This document shows positions 23,872 to 36,100 of a DNA stretch of 64,000 nucleotides, piece after piece. Each line of letters starts with the position of its first letter. The stretch's first letter is position 1. The position numbers and the translations under genes were made by a program. The stretch is taken from positions 186,001 to 250,000 of the forward strand of contig JAACJM010000108.1 in NCBI GenBank assembly GCA_013368315.1, in the 5' to 3' direction. Source of the stretch: Tetrapyrgos nigripes (taxonomy: Eukaryota; Basidiomycota; Agaricomycetes; Agaricales; Campanellaceae). The notes below the pieces were generated by a model. That model made no database searches. It saw nothing but the letters and a program-made list of their open reading frames with translations, and was not told where the DNA came from.

Positions 23872-25506
23872 ATGGGTTGCGTACAGTCTTCAGGCATTGA
23901 CGAGGAGGCCAAGGCCCGTGAGTACCCTGCTCACCCCTAGATGTCTCAAAACCACTCACTTTGACTCAGGCAACGATGAAATTGAGAACCAACTCAAGAG
24001 GGATCGTATGATGGCGAAGAACGAGATTAAAATGCTTTTGCTGGGAGCTGGTGAATCAGGAAAGGTGTGTCTTGAGCGCCTCAGGTCTTTTCTAGTCCTC
24101 AATGGCCTCTCTAGTCGACGGTGCTTAAGCAAATGAAGCTTATCCACCATGGTGGGTACAACGACCAAGAGCGGGAGTCTTACAAAGAAATCATCTTTTC
24201 CAACACCATCCAGTCGATGCGGTAGGTCTGCTGCCACTGTCCCCTGTCCTTCGTTGCTGACAAAAAAATCTCAGTGCTATTCTCGAGGCCATGCCCCAAC
24301 TCGACCTGACCCTATCACCACAAAATGATGCCCGCCGTGCGGCAATTCTCAATTTACCCCTGCAACTGGAAGTCGACGTTCTCCCTCGTGATGTCGCTGA
24401 AGCTGTTCGCTCGTTATGGAAGGACCCCGGTGTCAAGGAGGCAGTCCGTCGCTCTCGCGAATTTCAGCTCAACGACTCGGCCGTTTACTACTTCAACGCT
24501 ATCGACCGTATGTCCGCACCCAATTACATGCCCACCGACCAGGACATCCTTCGCAGTCGTGTCAAAACTACTGGTATCACGGAGACAACCTTCAAGGTCG
24601 GCGAGCTGACATACAAGCTCTTCGATGTCGGAGGTCAGCGGTCTGAGCGTAAAAAGTGGATTCACTGTTTCGAGAATGTCACTGCCCTGGTCTTTTTGGT
24701 CAGTTTGTCAGAGTATGACCAAATGTTGTATGAAGATGAGAGTGTGGTAGGTCTTCGTCCACTTATCTTTGCTCTTAGCCTTTAGCCTCACTCTTTCTCC
24801 TCCAGAACCGTATGCAAGAAGCCCTGACCCTCTTCGACTCGATATGTAACTCAAGATGGTTCGTCAAGACTTCTATCGTGAGTTTTAACCAGGGTCTGCC
24901 CCCTTAACAATTGGCTCTTGCTCACAGCCGTCGAACAGATCCTCTTCTTGAACAAGATCGACTTGTTCGCAGAGAAGCTGCCCCGGTCACCGCTAGGTAA
25001 GCCTTCCCCTCTCTTTAGCTCGCCTACCATGGTCGTCGACGTCTTCTACATCCGCTTTCTTAGCGACGCTTACCGCTTTAATACTCTTTCGCACGCCGCT
25101 GGTTACTAATTCAGTCTCTGTCTAGGTGACTATTTCCCCGACTATAACGGCGGAGACAACTACGATGCTGCTTGCGAGTACCTGTTACACCGATTCGTCA
25201 CTCTCAACCAGAGCGCAGCCACCAAGCAAATCTACGCTCACTATACTTGCGCAACGGATACGCAACAAATCAAATGTACGTGTTCCTCTATTGCGATTGC
25301 CGCTCTACTGATCATTTTTTTCATTTTTCTCTGTACCCCTGGCCTGCCGGATCACATTTACTCCCGTCCCTGCCACACGTGTCACGCTATCGTCACCACC
25401 CGGTCCATTGCTCCCGAACTCGTGGCCGCCGGAATTAACAGTCGTCTTAAGCGCCATCCAGGATATTCTGCTTCAAATCCATCTGAGGGAGTGTGGGCTA
25501 CTATAG
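23872..25506 (+). CDS. Heterotrimeric G-protein alpha subunit
   Basis: Eight exons (23872-23917, 23970-24064, 24115-24221, 24275-24746, 24806-24877, 24939-24996, 25126-25275, 25442-25506) give 354 residues, the normal size for fungal G-alpha proteins. The start 'MGCVQSS' offers Gly2 for N-myristoylation and Cys3 for palmitoylation, so it should sit on the inner face of the plasma membrane. GTP-binding boxes are complete: 'GAGESGKST' (split by intron 2), 'RSRVKTTGI', '[16 protein letters not shown]', 'FLNKIDLF' and 'TCATDT'. The tail 'RECGLL' has the Cys at -4 that Gi-type subunits carry. It couples seven-span receptors (for example pheromone receptors) to effectors such as adenylyl cyclase or MAPK cascades. 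Basidiomycetes have several G-alpha genes, so I do not assign a GPA number. All introns are 48-165 bases and all phases agree. Confidence 0.93.
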
Positions 25507-27245
25507 ACATCTTAGACACGCACAGGACCCTGGCTAGTTCCTCTTGTGTATTTTCAGGATCTGGTATGACTCTCGGTCTTTTCCGTCTCTGCTTCCGTTT
25601 CTTGTGTGCAGTTCTCACAAACGGTATTTATGTCTATAATTCATTTTTCATCCCACCTGTTGTTTTTAGTCTTTTCTTTTTTCAGCCTCTGTGCATACGA
25701 TACGATAGGTTACGACTGCTGCACTTATATACGCAATTTTGCACCCTGCACCCCTAGCTCTAGCCCACACTCATACTCCTTTTTTCAGTAGTTCTAGTTC
25801 TTGTTTCTAGTTTAGTTGGTTGAATATCGTCCATTCTTTTGATCAATGTCTGTCCTTTCTCCTCCCGCTAATAGGATTACAGCTGACTCTTCTTGACTAT
25901 GTACCATGACCAATTCCCCTAACTTCGGCTCGACCTTTTGACCACGCGTAGCAATCATGTGTACATATACCATTGACGTCTCTATTCAAGTCTTCGTTAC
26001 CGTGGCTTTACCCTATTCCTGGTCCTATTAGTATAGGCTATGGTTGTACGGTTGTACGGTGCTTGGTCATGGTACGGTGTACGGGCAGCGGGAGTTGCGT
26101 AATGTGTCGAGTTTTTGGCGGTGGGAGAGTATTAAAGAGGCAGCTGATCGGAATTCGAAGCGAAGTCGGAGAGTTAGAGCGATGTTGAGTTGTTGAGATT
26201 TCTTTTTTTTTCTTTTCCTCCTCCCTTCTTCTTGGTGTTGTTCTCTTTTTTAATGCATATCGGAAGGTTTTGAAGCTTTTTCAGAAGTTCTTTTTTTTTT
26301 TTGTGGAAGTACTACCTACACTTTAATTGTTACAACTTACCGACATACTACCTTTACTACCTTACTGATACATGATACGAATATGCATGATTTTCTTACT
26401 CGTTTTTTGCATGCTACATACAATCTTGCGTGCGTACTACGCAAAATATTCATGCCACTGCTTGCAACGTTTGACTCTTGTGGTCCAGTGGCCTCCAGTT
26501 GCTCATGGATTCGAAAAGGACTAGTGGTAGATAAGTGTACCTGACTACTGTTGGAACCTCACTACTTCAGTAACTGCTAGTGTAGGGCCTGGACCTGGTC
26601 AGGACCAGTCGGACCCTAGCCGATGTTCACTTCCCATAATCCCTTGGATGCCCTTGAAGCAGCCCTTCGATGATTGTTAGGGCAGTTACGGACTTAAGGG
26701 AAGAGCAGTAACGCATTCGTGAACAAGCGCCGAATTCAGTTTGCCCGGATCCTTTGATAACTTTGAATAAGTATAGCAAACTTAAGGTTCAGTGGCTAAT
26801 ATGATTGGTGTCTACCTTGAAAACCCCGAGCTAAATACGGACTATACGGTACATACTCAGCTGGAATCCTTCCTTCTGGTATAGTACTACCTATTTCCGC
26901 TGCTCTCAGATTCTCATCATGATGAAGATCGAGAGTACAACATACTTGGTGAATGTCATCATGCTTATTATACGGGCCCCGAGAGATATCGCATCAAGTA
27001 TTTGAAGGGTCAATCATTGGAGAAGCAGAGGTACACAGAGGTACAATGCAGGTATTCAAGTACTACGTCGAGATCCTGGCTCAGATCAGAGACACGCAGT
27101 CGAATGAAGATTCCTGTATTCAATACACTGGATAGCAACGTTGAGGAAGATTAGTTGAATGCACATGTACAAAGTACATAAGTTATGGCAAGCGTATTCG
27201 AAAGTATAAGCCTAAATTCAATCGGTGTCTCGTATGGAGAGATGA
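25507..27245. other. Intergenic, convergent 3' regions
   Basis: 1.7 kb between the stops of the G-alpha gene (plus) and the DUF262 gene (minus). It is T-rich with homopolymer runs at about 26203-26215 and 26291-26302 and short GTACGG repeats near 26041-26090. No gene recognised. Confidence 0.5.
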
Positions 27246-29605
27246 TCAAGGCCTATTATGCGACGGCGCAATACCCATCATCTGGAATCCCAACACCTGC
27301 TGGGTCATCATAAAGTCCGGGTGCGAGGACGTCGGCGACGACAGCGAAGAATTGGCCGCTTCCCTCTTTATTTCGCGGTCAGTGGGAGCACCAGAGGCTG
27401 GTTGCTGTTGACCGTGTTTTTGGAAAGCAACAAATGGAGAGAACGCTGAAGCCTGCTCAGGAGATGGTAGTCTCTGTGGATTTGGAGGCGAGTTCCTTCG
27501 GTGAAGTTCCCTGATTGAGAGACGATCGGCTCGGGGAGATGGAGGCGAGTCAGGCCTACTAGGTAGCGTCGCCCACGGAGGAGGAGGAGGTATCTGACGC
27601 ACAGAGCTTTGACTTCCGGTCTGCTCCAACGCTGCGATTTTCCTCTTGAGTGTGGGTTTAGTAGGCGAGGAGGAAGGTGGATTATACTCTCCATCCCGGT
27701 GCGATATCGAGTTCGACTCGCGTTTGCATTTGTTACTTGGATCGACAAAGACGGCTGAACCAGAGACAGACACACTCATGGGATCGTCATCCGTCTGCAT
27801 GGGCATGGAAGGGAGTGTGGGCAAAGGGGTTTTGAAATTACGGATGAATTCAATCATGGTTTTCCCAACACGATCGTTCATTCGGATGTCCTTATGCACG
27901 GCGCGAACCTTTGCACGCATCTCCCCGATGGTGTTCGACAGCTGCTCAAGGGAGAGTCTTGCGTTGGCTTTTGCGTTGACGCCGTGAACAAAGATGAGAG
28001 TCGCGATGCAGATCATCTCGATCGGAGATACCTGTGAACAATAATGTAAGCTTGAAAATGTGTGGCTAAATCTTCAATTACCGACCTTTGGATTGTGAGG
28101 CAAATGGAAGACCTGGTTCAGTCTTTCCGTCTCTGCCAATTTTCCCAAAATCTCATACGTCTCTCTGACCTTTCGCGCAAAGGTTTCAGGGACCTCCGGT
28201 GCGTCCGTATAGTCGCCGTCGTTATCCTTCTCATCGATCTCTTGTTCATCAATCTCGTCGTCTTGTTCCATAACCTTCACCTTGCGCGGCCTTCCTGGGC
28301 CTCGCTTTTTCTTCTGTGCACTAGCCTTCGATGTATTATCATCTTTTCCTCGTTCGATAAGCCACCGTTCAACTTGTGGTAGACTTCCAGCTCCAAGAAG
28401 TGAGTTGCTGCCCCATTTTGACATCACGAAGACGGCTTGAGCAACGCATCTAAAGTCGGACCCACGGCTACGCTCCCATGGCATGTAGCGGGCATCGCCG
28501 AGAGAGTGTCCCTCGACATAAGACGATAGAAGAGAACGGATGAAATTAGCGCGAGGAGTGTTGATGACGTGGAGCTTCTCAGCTGGTGTGAGGGCCATAC
28601 CGAGTTGAACGCGCTTTGAGTAAGAGAATTAGCGCCCGATATCTAGTATCAGATTACAAGAAAGGAAAGACATACTTGGAAGATATCCCGTTCATTGGCA
28701 TCCGTCAGGTCTTGATATTCCACGCAGACGATTTGCTTATTGGCGAACAAGCGTCGATACTGATCAGGAAGAAGTCGAACCTTCCTGGTAGAATTTTGAT
28801 GAGCCTCGGGGTTTCGTTTATACCAGAACTTCTCGTTCGTGCTTGGATCGCGATCTTCAAAAGAGAATCTTAGTTAGGCAAGGACGTCGAGAATGGAACT
28901 CAACGTACGGGGAATGAGCCCGTCCATGAACCTATGGTCGCAGAATGATCAATAATTACATCGGTCTGATGGTCGGATCAGTACTCACTTAAACATGGAA
29001 GTAAGCCGCTGCTTTCCATCAATACACGTCTTTGTTTCGAAGCCGTCGTCAAACGCGTTCACGGCTGGGGACGAGAATGATAAATAACGTTGAGCTATTG
29101 AGAAAGGTTAGAAGAGCTACATACCAAATATGATAGGAGGAATGTAGAAATTCCTCAGGATACTATCAATCAAACCTATTTGTTTTGATTCGGTCCAGAC
29201 GACGTCTACGAGAACGTCAGCAAATCATTTCATACTGAGAGTACATAGATAGCATAGCCCAGGAGGCAGTGGATAGAGGATAACATACCACGCTGGTACT
29301 CTGGTTCTAGGTCAATATCTCTGCTTTGGATTTGTTCTGAAGCAGTTGTATGGTCAATCCCCATAAAGAAAGTACCAAGAACAAAAGGGCAGACCATAAA
29401 GAGCTTGAGCTGTATACGTTGTCGCCCGAGGCGGCTTAAGGGCTTTCTGTAATTTATAGTCCTCTTCTAGACCATCCATCTCTACATCCCCGGACTTGTT
29501 TCGGTTGGCGGAAATTTGTCTTGCAGTGCCCATAGACCTATTCTGAGCATCTGCGAGAGTATATTCATCGTCCAAGTCATTCTTGGAGGATCGGGCTGCA
29601 GGCAT
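27246..29605 (-). CDS. Fungal DUF262 (GmrSD-N/ParB-like) protein with an AT-hook
   Basis: Eight exons (29395-29605, 29289-29336, 29125-29205, 28989-29064, 28909-28931, 28676-28854, 28086-28613, 27246-28031) join to 643 residues. From residue 71 the order of motifs is that of DUF262: 'QSRDIDLEPEYQRDVVW', 'LIDSILRNFYIPPIIF', 'TCIDGKQRLTSMFKFMDG' (the nucleotide-binding D-G-x-Q-R-L block), 'VEYQDLTDANERDIFQRVQ' and 'GMALTPAEKLHVI'. In bacteria this domain is the NTP-dependent half of GmrSD-type restriction enzymes and is related to ParB nucleases. Fungal versions are uncharacterised. Around residue 310 the basic 'KKKRGPGRPRKVKV' is a classic AT-hook, so a DNA-binding nuclear protein is likely. 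An acidic stretch follows it, and the last 200 residues are Ser/Pro-rich with basic clusters suited to nuclear import. No HNH or DUF1524 partner domain is visible in the protein or next door. Confidence 0.85.
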
Positions 29606-32600
29606 ATCCCTCAGGTTTCAAATATTCGGGGGATGTTTGAAGGATGGTGGGAGAAGGAAAGGAAGGGTTTCTATACTTCAGCCGGTCCCCTGGCAGCTTA
29701 TATTGAAGGCAGGTGGCATTTGAATTACTACCTTGGTCGTTCCGTTGTTCTGGGCCCATTTAAAATTAAACCCTGATCATCACAAAAGCTTAGGGTAACC
29801 TCAGGATTATTCGCACAGTTTGCAGGAATCCTGTTATTTGAAAGAATTCTAGTTATCTAAGAATGCTTTAATTGAGACGTAAAACAGCATTTCGACAACT
29901 ACTTTTTTCCGAAATTTCTAGGATACTTATTCCTTACCAGCTGCTGTGAACTACAAAATTACAGCTACCCTGATTGTAGGCACCATTCAGCGCTATTTTC
30001 GGTTAAAGCAGTGTGTGTCATCCTTTACGACCAAATGAATCATGCGGCAAGTCGGCCGCAATTTCTCTACCTCGAAGAAGGGACGCTATCATTGATATAT
30101 GATAGAAAGTTGTGAGAAAGAAGGCAATGACAATCAGATGGGCGTAAGCATGAGAATGACGAGAACATATTTAGCCACTGCCTGCCACACTGACTGTATG
30201 ATGGTTAATTATTGAATCAACCGTTCAGCGTCTGTGTCAGCAATATTCCTGTGCAAAAGTGGCAGTATTCCTCAAATCTAATTGTAGAATTGTATAGATA
30301 TTTAAACTCATAAATTGTCAGAATAAAGGCATTCATCTCCATATTTTGCTTATGGAGATCAAAATTTACTCCAGCAAGCATGCCTTTTAAGGAGTCAATC
30401 AATTCTGATCAAAACCCGATTTAAACTGGTTTCTGCGGCATGTTTGAGTGGATAGCGCCTTTCAAGCTGCGATCACAGAAGCCAAATTTGAATTATGGAA
30501 ATTATTTTTGACAGAAGCAAAAGGCAGCTGTCGCGAAGGCACGGACACGAGCACCGCACAGGAGCCGGACGCAAGGAAACAATTATATGCGAGAATCGGA
30601 CATATATGTAAGCTCAAATTAGTCACAATCCGGGAACAAATTTTGGTATCAACTGATACGTCCCTGAAGAAGGACGTTAAGAGACGATACCAGCTTTGTA
30701 GGTCATTGGCCTTTCTTGCCACTCTCCTGAGTTCAGCGCAGATTAAAGTATTCTCAAACTTTAAATAAGTAAAATTAGTGTGTAAATATCCTCCAAAATG
30801 TAATATCAACAAGATAACTGAAAAAAAGATCCATCAGGACCCTGATCCTATGGTTGGGACTTGTTTTTTGGGTGCTCGTTTCATGCACAATGTTCATGTT
30901 TTACAGGGAAGAATTGTTTGTCTACTATTAGATATGGTTTCATCTATTATAAGACGGTTACTACCCTACTACTAATATCAGTGAAGGTATATTGTTACTA
31001 CTCAAAAGCCACAGCCTACTGATTACATGCGGGATATCATGAGAAAATTTTAATGTGAAACAGGCAGAAGCAGACCCTGTTTGGTAGTACCAGTAGTAGT
31101 TCCTGGTTCTGGATCTACTGCTGCTGTGCAAGGTTTTGATCAGGATTCAGACTTGCACTCTGGTTTGCATATCCAGGTTCATTACTTTAAAGTCAGGGAT
31201 CCCTAATGGGACTGGAATAAAATTGACAGATATAGAGGAGATCAGGAAAGTAAAGATCCGCTGTCCAGCTCCCTCGCGGCTTCAGTGCAGTCTTTCAAAA
31301 GGCAAGTAACTCATCAAGTGACGAGCTGTCACTATACTCATGACTGTGCCCCTGCCACCGTCAAGATGCCTGGGCACGCACATCATCACGTCTCTGATTA
31401 ACAGATACATGATCCCCCTCAAAAACGGTAGGTAACGCTGATAAAGACGGTATTGGTTTATTTGATGTGAACAACCGGGCTTTCCTTTCCTTTTCGCGAG
31501 CTTTCTTGTGGATCGATATCGTATTCTTCCGGGTATATGGGGACTCAATACAGTATGATTTGTCGTCGCTCGTCAATGATCATAACCTAATTCACTGCAT
31601 TTTCAGCCAAGATATACTGTAGTATTTCGACCATATGAACGGCCACTTTGGTGCGTGACGAGATACAGGCTACAGCATGAACGATTTACTATATTAGGAA
31701 GGCTGCCGGCGAAGCCGACGCTCCCACAGCCCTTTTTTGGTAATAGAACACTCGAAAATGCCTCTGTGATGCGTTACGCGTTCATGTGGTCGAAATACTA
31801 CAGTAAACCTCGTAGACTGAGCTTTGTACAACATAGGTAATCATACGAAGGTAGTGTCCGGAATTCTTGCAAATTTTGATCTTGGTAGCCTAACTCGTAG
31901 ACCACTTGTATTTGTAAGTATACAACCATGAAGTGCACCTCCTTCACGGGTCCCTCCCCCAACCTCTCTTTCAACAGCTGCCCTCTCCACTTTCCACTAA
32001 ACCATTCTTCTCCAAGACATAGCACCGCCCACCTAGTATTGTACTTATGCTAAATTTTTAGGATCAAACCCGGCGTCCTCCATTGCGATTCCTGTGATGG
32101 GCCTTGTTTGGTATCTTGGTCGTTGGGCTGGAGATAAAGACAAGCGTATATATCAGGGTTTCCGGAACAGGTGTATTTGAGATTGATGCGGCTATACGAC
32201 GATATGTACATATAGAGTATATACTAGTATTAGGTGTACATATATATACTAGTATTAGGTGTGCAAAATGATATGACCGCTTCCGATACAAAAACAGTGT
32301 TTATAAACCTGAATGCATCATTCCTGGTCTGTACCAATTGCGTAGATTGTGCTTTTGTACGAACGCCGATGCTTGTATCCAGCGTGTCGCAGCAGTCAGT
32401 ATATGTGGTGTACAAAATACGTATACGCGTCGTCTATATCACGGATAATACAAGATGCATCAAACACCATATATCCCTCTTGTATCAGGCGTACTTCAGG
32501 CATACACCTAGGCTGGATATACGGGAAAAAACACAGTGATTGGGTTGACGTCCATTAGATGTTACCTGTCCTGTTTTATTTATTGTTTTCATTTTGCCCT

Positions 32601-33180
32601 TTTTCATTTGGATACAGTTCCTCTAGTCTATAGCTTGGAGAGACTTGCCAATGTATATGATCCAACTCAAGACCAGAGGAAAAGTACTGACTATTCCCAC
32701 TTGCTGGCTGAGTAGACAATTAGATTTCATAGCTTAAATTTGTCTCCGAAAGCATGTTTTAAACCCTCAAGCGTAATATCGGAGTCAACAAGATTATAAG
32801 CTCGCTTTGGTATGCAGATGTGAATTTTGACTTTTTCTGAAGAGATTGTGAGATGATATGCGCGACCGACCGTCGAAACATGAAGGAAAGGCGTTTTCAG
32901 CCCCTAACTACGCCCTGATAAGCCTAAATGGGGCAAAGATAAGATAAAGATGCGGCACGTGAAATGACTCAATCGATCGAGGTGCGGTTGCATGGTACCG
33001 CTGTGTGACCAGGACCATCTACTTACTTTCTCTTTTTCTCTTACCATCACGACCTCTGCGACGACTAGAAAAGGCTACGACATAATTCTATCAAGCTACG
33101 ACGGCGGCAAGCCCAAGCCCCACAACGGAACGCTATAGAAGGCATCCCAGGACGGCGGATTACCCACCACAAAGAAACAA
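29606..33180. other. Intergenic desert, 3.6 kb
   Basis: AT-rich with many stops. Open frames at 30448-30768, 31282-31576 and 32234-32539 show no motif or splice signals and I do not count them as genes. A short tandem duplication occurs at 32219-32262. The last 200 bases should be the myosin promoter. Confidence 0.5.
32219..32262. repeat. Two copies of an AT-rich unit
   Basis: TATACTAGTATTAGGTGT-type units occur twice with a 26-base period, each containing the palindrome ACTAGT. Simple local duplication. Confidence 0.75.
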
Positions 33181-36100
33181 ATGGCGGAAAACATCTACAG
33201 CAGAGGCACTCGGGTATGGCTGGAAGATAAACATGCTGAGGAAGGCTGGATAGCTGGAGAAGTTAAGAGTGTATCGAGGCTGGACGACGGACAGAAGTTT
33301 GAGATACATTTTGTGGATTCGGAAAGAAAGGTTTGTCGTTTGTTCTCTTGCTCTACAGAAACTCAAGCTTCTCAAGTCTAATCCTAATCTCTTCCATTTG
33401 GCTTAAAGGAAACAACTCTCTATGCTACTCCTGCAGAGATAACCTCCATTTCACCCCGACTACCTCCCTTGATGAACCCACCTTCCCAAGAAGCACCCAG
33501 CGAACTGGCTACGCTCACCCATCTGAATGAGCCTTCGGTCCTTCATGCTCTCAAGATACGGTATCTCCAGAAGAAGATTTATACCTACTCTGGTATCGCC
33601 CTCGTAGCGATAAACCCTTTCGAGCCGTTAGGTATCTACGGCATGGATACTATTGAGAAGTACATGGGTGTAGGAGTGACAAAGCCTATCAAGCTGGAGA
33701 CAGGAGACGAAGAGGAGGACAATGAAGAGGGTGAGGGTGAGCAGCTAGAAGAACTGGACCCGCATCTATTCGCAATTGCGAAAGATGCGTACATGGCCAT
33801 GACGCAGGACAGGAAAGGCCAAACCATCATCGTTTCCGGCGAGAGTGGTGCTGGCAAGACTGAGACGGCCAAGTATATCATGCGTTACATGGCTGCTGTC
33901 AACGCCGTCAACTCTGACGGGACAACCTCGTTTTCTACACCCTCCCCTTCTCAAATCACTTTTCCGTCATCACTCGTTCCGCCATCCCCTGATGCTTCCT
34001 CTTCCCAATTCTCCTTGACGTACAAAGGAACTTCGTCAAGCTTTAACTCGCCACCTCCCTCCATAGAGCAACAAATCCTTGCAACCAACCCTATACTTGA
34101 AGCGTTTGGTAACGCAAAGACAGCGCGAAACAACAACAGCTCCAGGTTCGGGAAATACATCCAAATCCTATTCGACGACGCGTCATCCACGAAAGCCGAT
34201 CCCACAACACCCCGTTTCACGTCGACACGAGCTGGTCTTCCCAGTCAATCCCCGCATACCCAGTCCCTGACAAAGACCAAATCCAAATCCGACCTCACCT
34301 CTTCCCATCCCAAACACGTCAATAAACTCACACCTCCCAAGATAACGATAACCGGAGCTCGCATACGCACCTATCTCCTTGAACGGTCAAGAGTCGTTTT
34401 CCAACATGGCACCGGTGGAGAGCAGAATTACCACATCTTTTACCAGCTGTGCGCAGGGGTGGCTTCCACGTCGTTAGCTTCGCCTTCTCCCGATTTTCAC
34501 TCCCAATGCATCGCCCATAGACGACTTGGACTTGGATTTAGGTCCTAATATGCGCTTTCATTATCTCAATTCGACATCATCTGCGTCTTCGTTGGCTGTT
34601 GGTGCAGGTTCCTCCATACGTTGGGCAGAGTATGCAAAGGATTTCGCGTCAACGCGGCAGGCGTTGGAGACAGTTGGGATTGGGAAGGAGAGACAAAGAG
34701 GGATATTTAGGTGGGTTTTCTGTTCTGACCTATTTCACTGTCTTTTCCTTTTTTCTTCTGGTTTGGCTTGAGGCTTCGGTGACGGAATTAGTTGATGGTA
34801 TGCCCTAAAGAGCGATATCTTCCCCTTGATCATCGTTGGTTTAGATTTAGGGTTTGATAGGTGGTCAGTTGTTACCTGGGCGTCATCAATGACTGGCCAA
34901 CATCTTGGATTTCGGCTGGTTTCGGGAATGATGGGCAGGCTATCTGGCAGTGCTTTCATTAGCCTTTCGTTCCATGCCTTCTTCACATCTTATTCTTCAT
35001 TTCTGATTACTCCCTTCTTCATTCGCATTACTAGCCGAGACTGACGTTATTATTGCTTCTCTTCAGACTTGTCGCAGCAATCCTTCATCTCGGAAACGTC
35101 GAGATCATCCAAAAACGCGATGTCTCCACGATTCCTGACGATGACGAGGCTTTCGAGCGCGTCGTCCAACTGCTCGGAATCTCCCCTCCTTCTACGTCCA
35201 TACCTCCATCTCAAACCGAAGGAGCGAAGCTCTTCAAGAAATGGCTTCTGAACAGACAAATCTCTACTCCTCAACGCCAGCAATCCAGGTCCGGTGCTGG
35301 AGGCGAAAAGTTCATCAAGGGTCTCAACAAGGAGCAGGCAATCAACGTCAGAGATGGGCTGGCAAAGTGGTTATACGCGTGTTTGTTTGAGTGGTTGGTT
35401 GGAGTCGTCAACTCCACGTTGACGGGTGTGGGCGTCGACGATGTTGCGATGACGAGCTCCGAGAAGGAAATGTTCATCGGCGTGCTGGATATCTATGGTT
35501 TTGAACATTTCGAGCAGAACCACTTTGAACAGTTCTGCATCAACTATGCCAACGAGAAGCTTCAACAACAATTTACGGCGCATATATTCAAGCTGGAGCA
35601 GGATACATACGAAGAGAAGGGATACCGTGGAGTTTTGTCGATTTTGTGGATAATCAGAAGTGTGTAGATGTTATTGAGAGTCGGTGAGCAGGGCGCTTTG
35701 TTTCATTTGGTGTCTTTTCGTACTAACTGACCTTTGACGGTAGATATCCACACCCGGGTATTCTTGCCTTGCTTGACGAGGAATGTCGGCTTCCCACTAC
35801 AACGGACACATCTTTCTGTCAGAAGCTCAACGATCTTTTGGGCGCTGGTCCTGCGGCCGAACTCTTCAAAGGCGTCTTCAACCCTGTGCGAGGATCTGCC
35901 CCAGCCATCGGCCCTCCTCCTCCAATTCCTTCTTCTAACCCTGCGCCTCATCGTCCAACAACACCAACATCAGCTCCAGCCATCCATCTTCGTCCTACTA
36001 CGCCTACAGCTAATCATCATACCACAACCCATGGCCTTGGTCACAGTCATGGACATACCCTTGGACCCAACCTCGTTTCCTCGACAAGACAGACCAACCT

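Noticed and set aside
30448..30768. About 106-codon open frame in the intergenic desert
   Set aside because: No clear ATG context, no motif, AT-rich composition and no neighbouring exons.
34735..34986. Antisense open frame within the long myosin intron
   Set aside because: No recognisable product; the intron boundaries on the plus strand are well supported.
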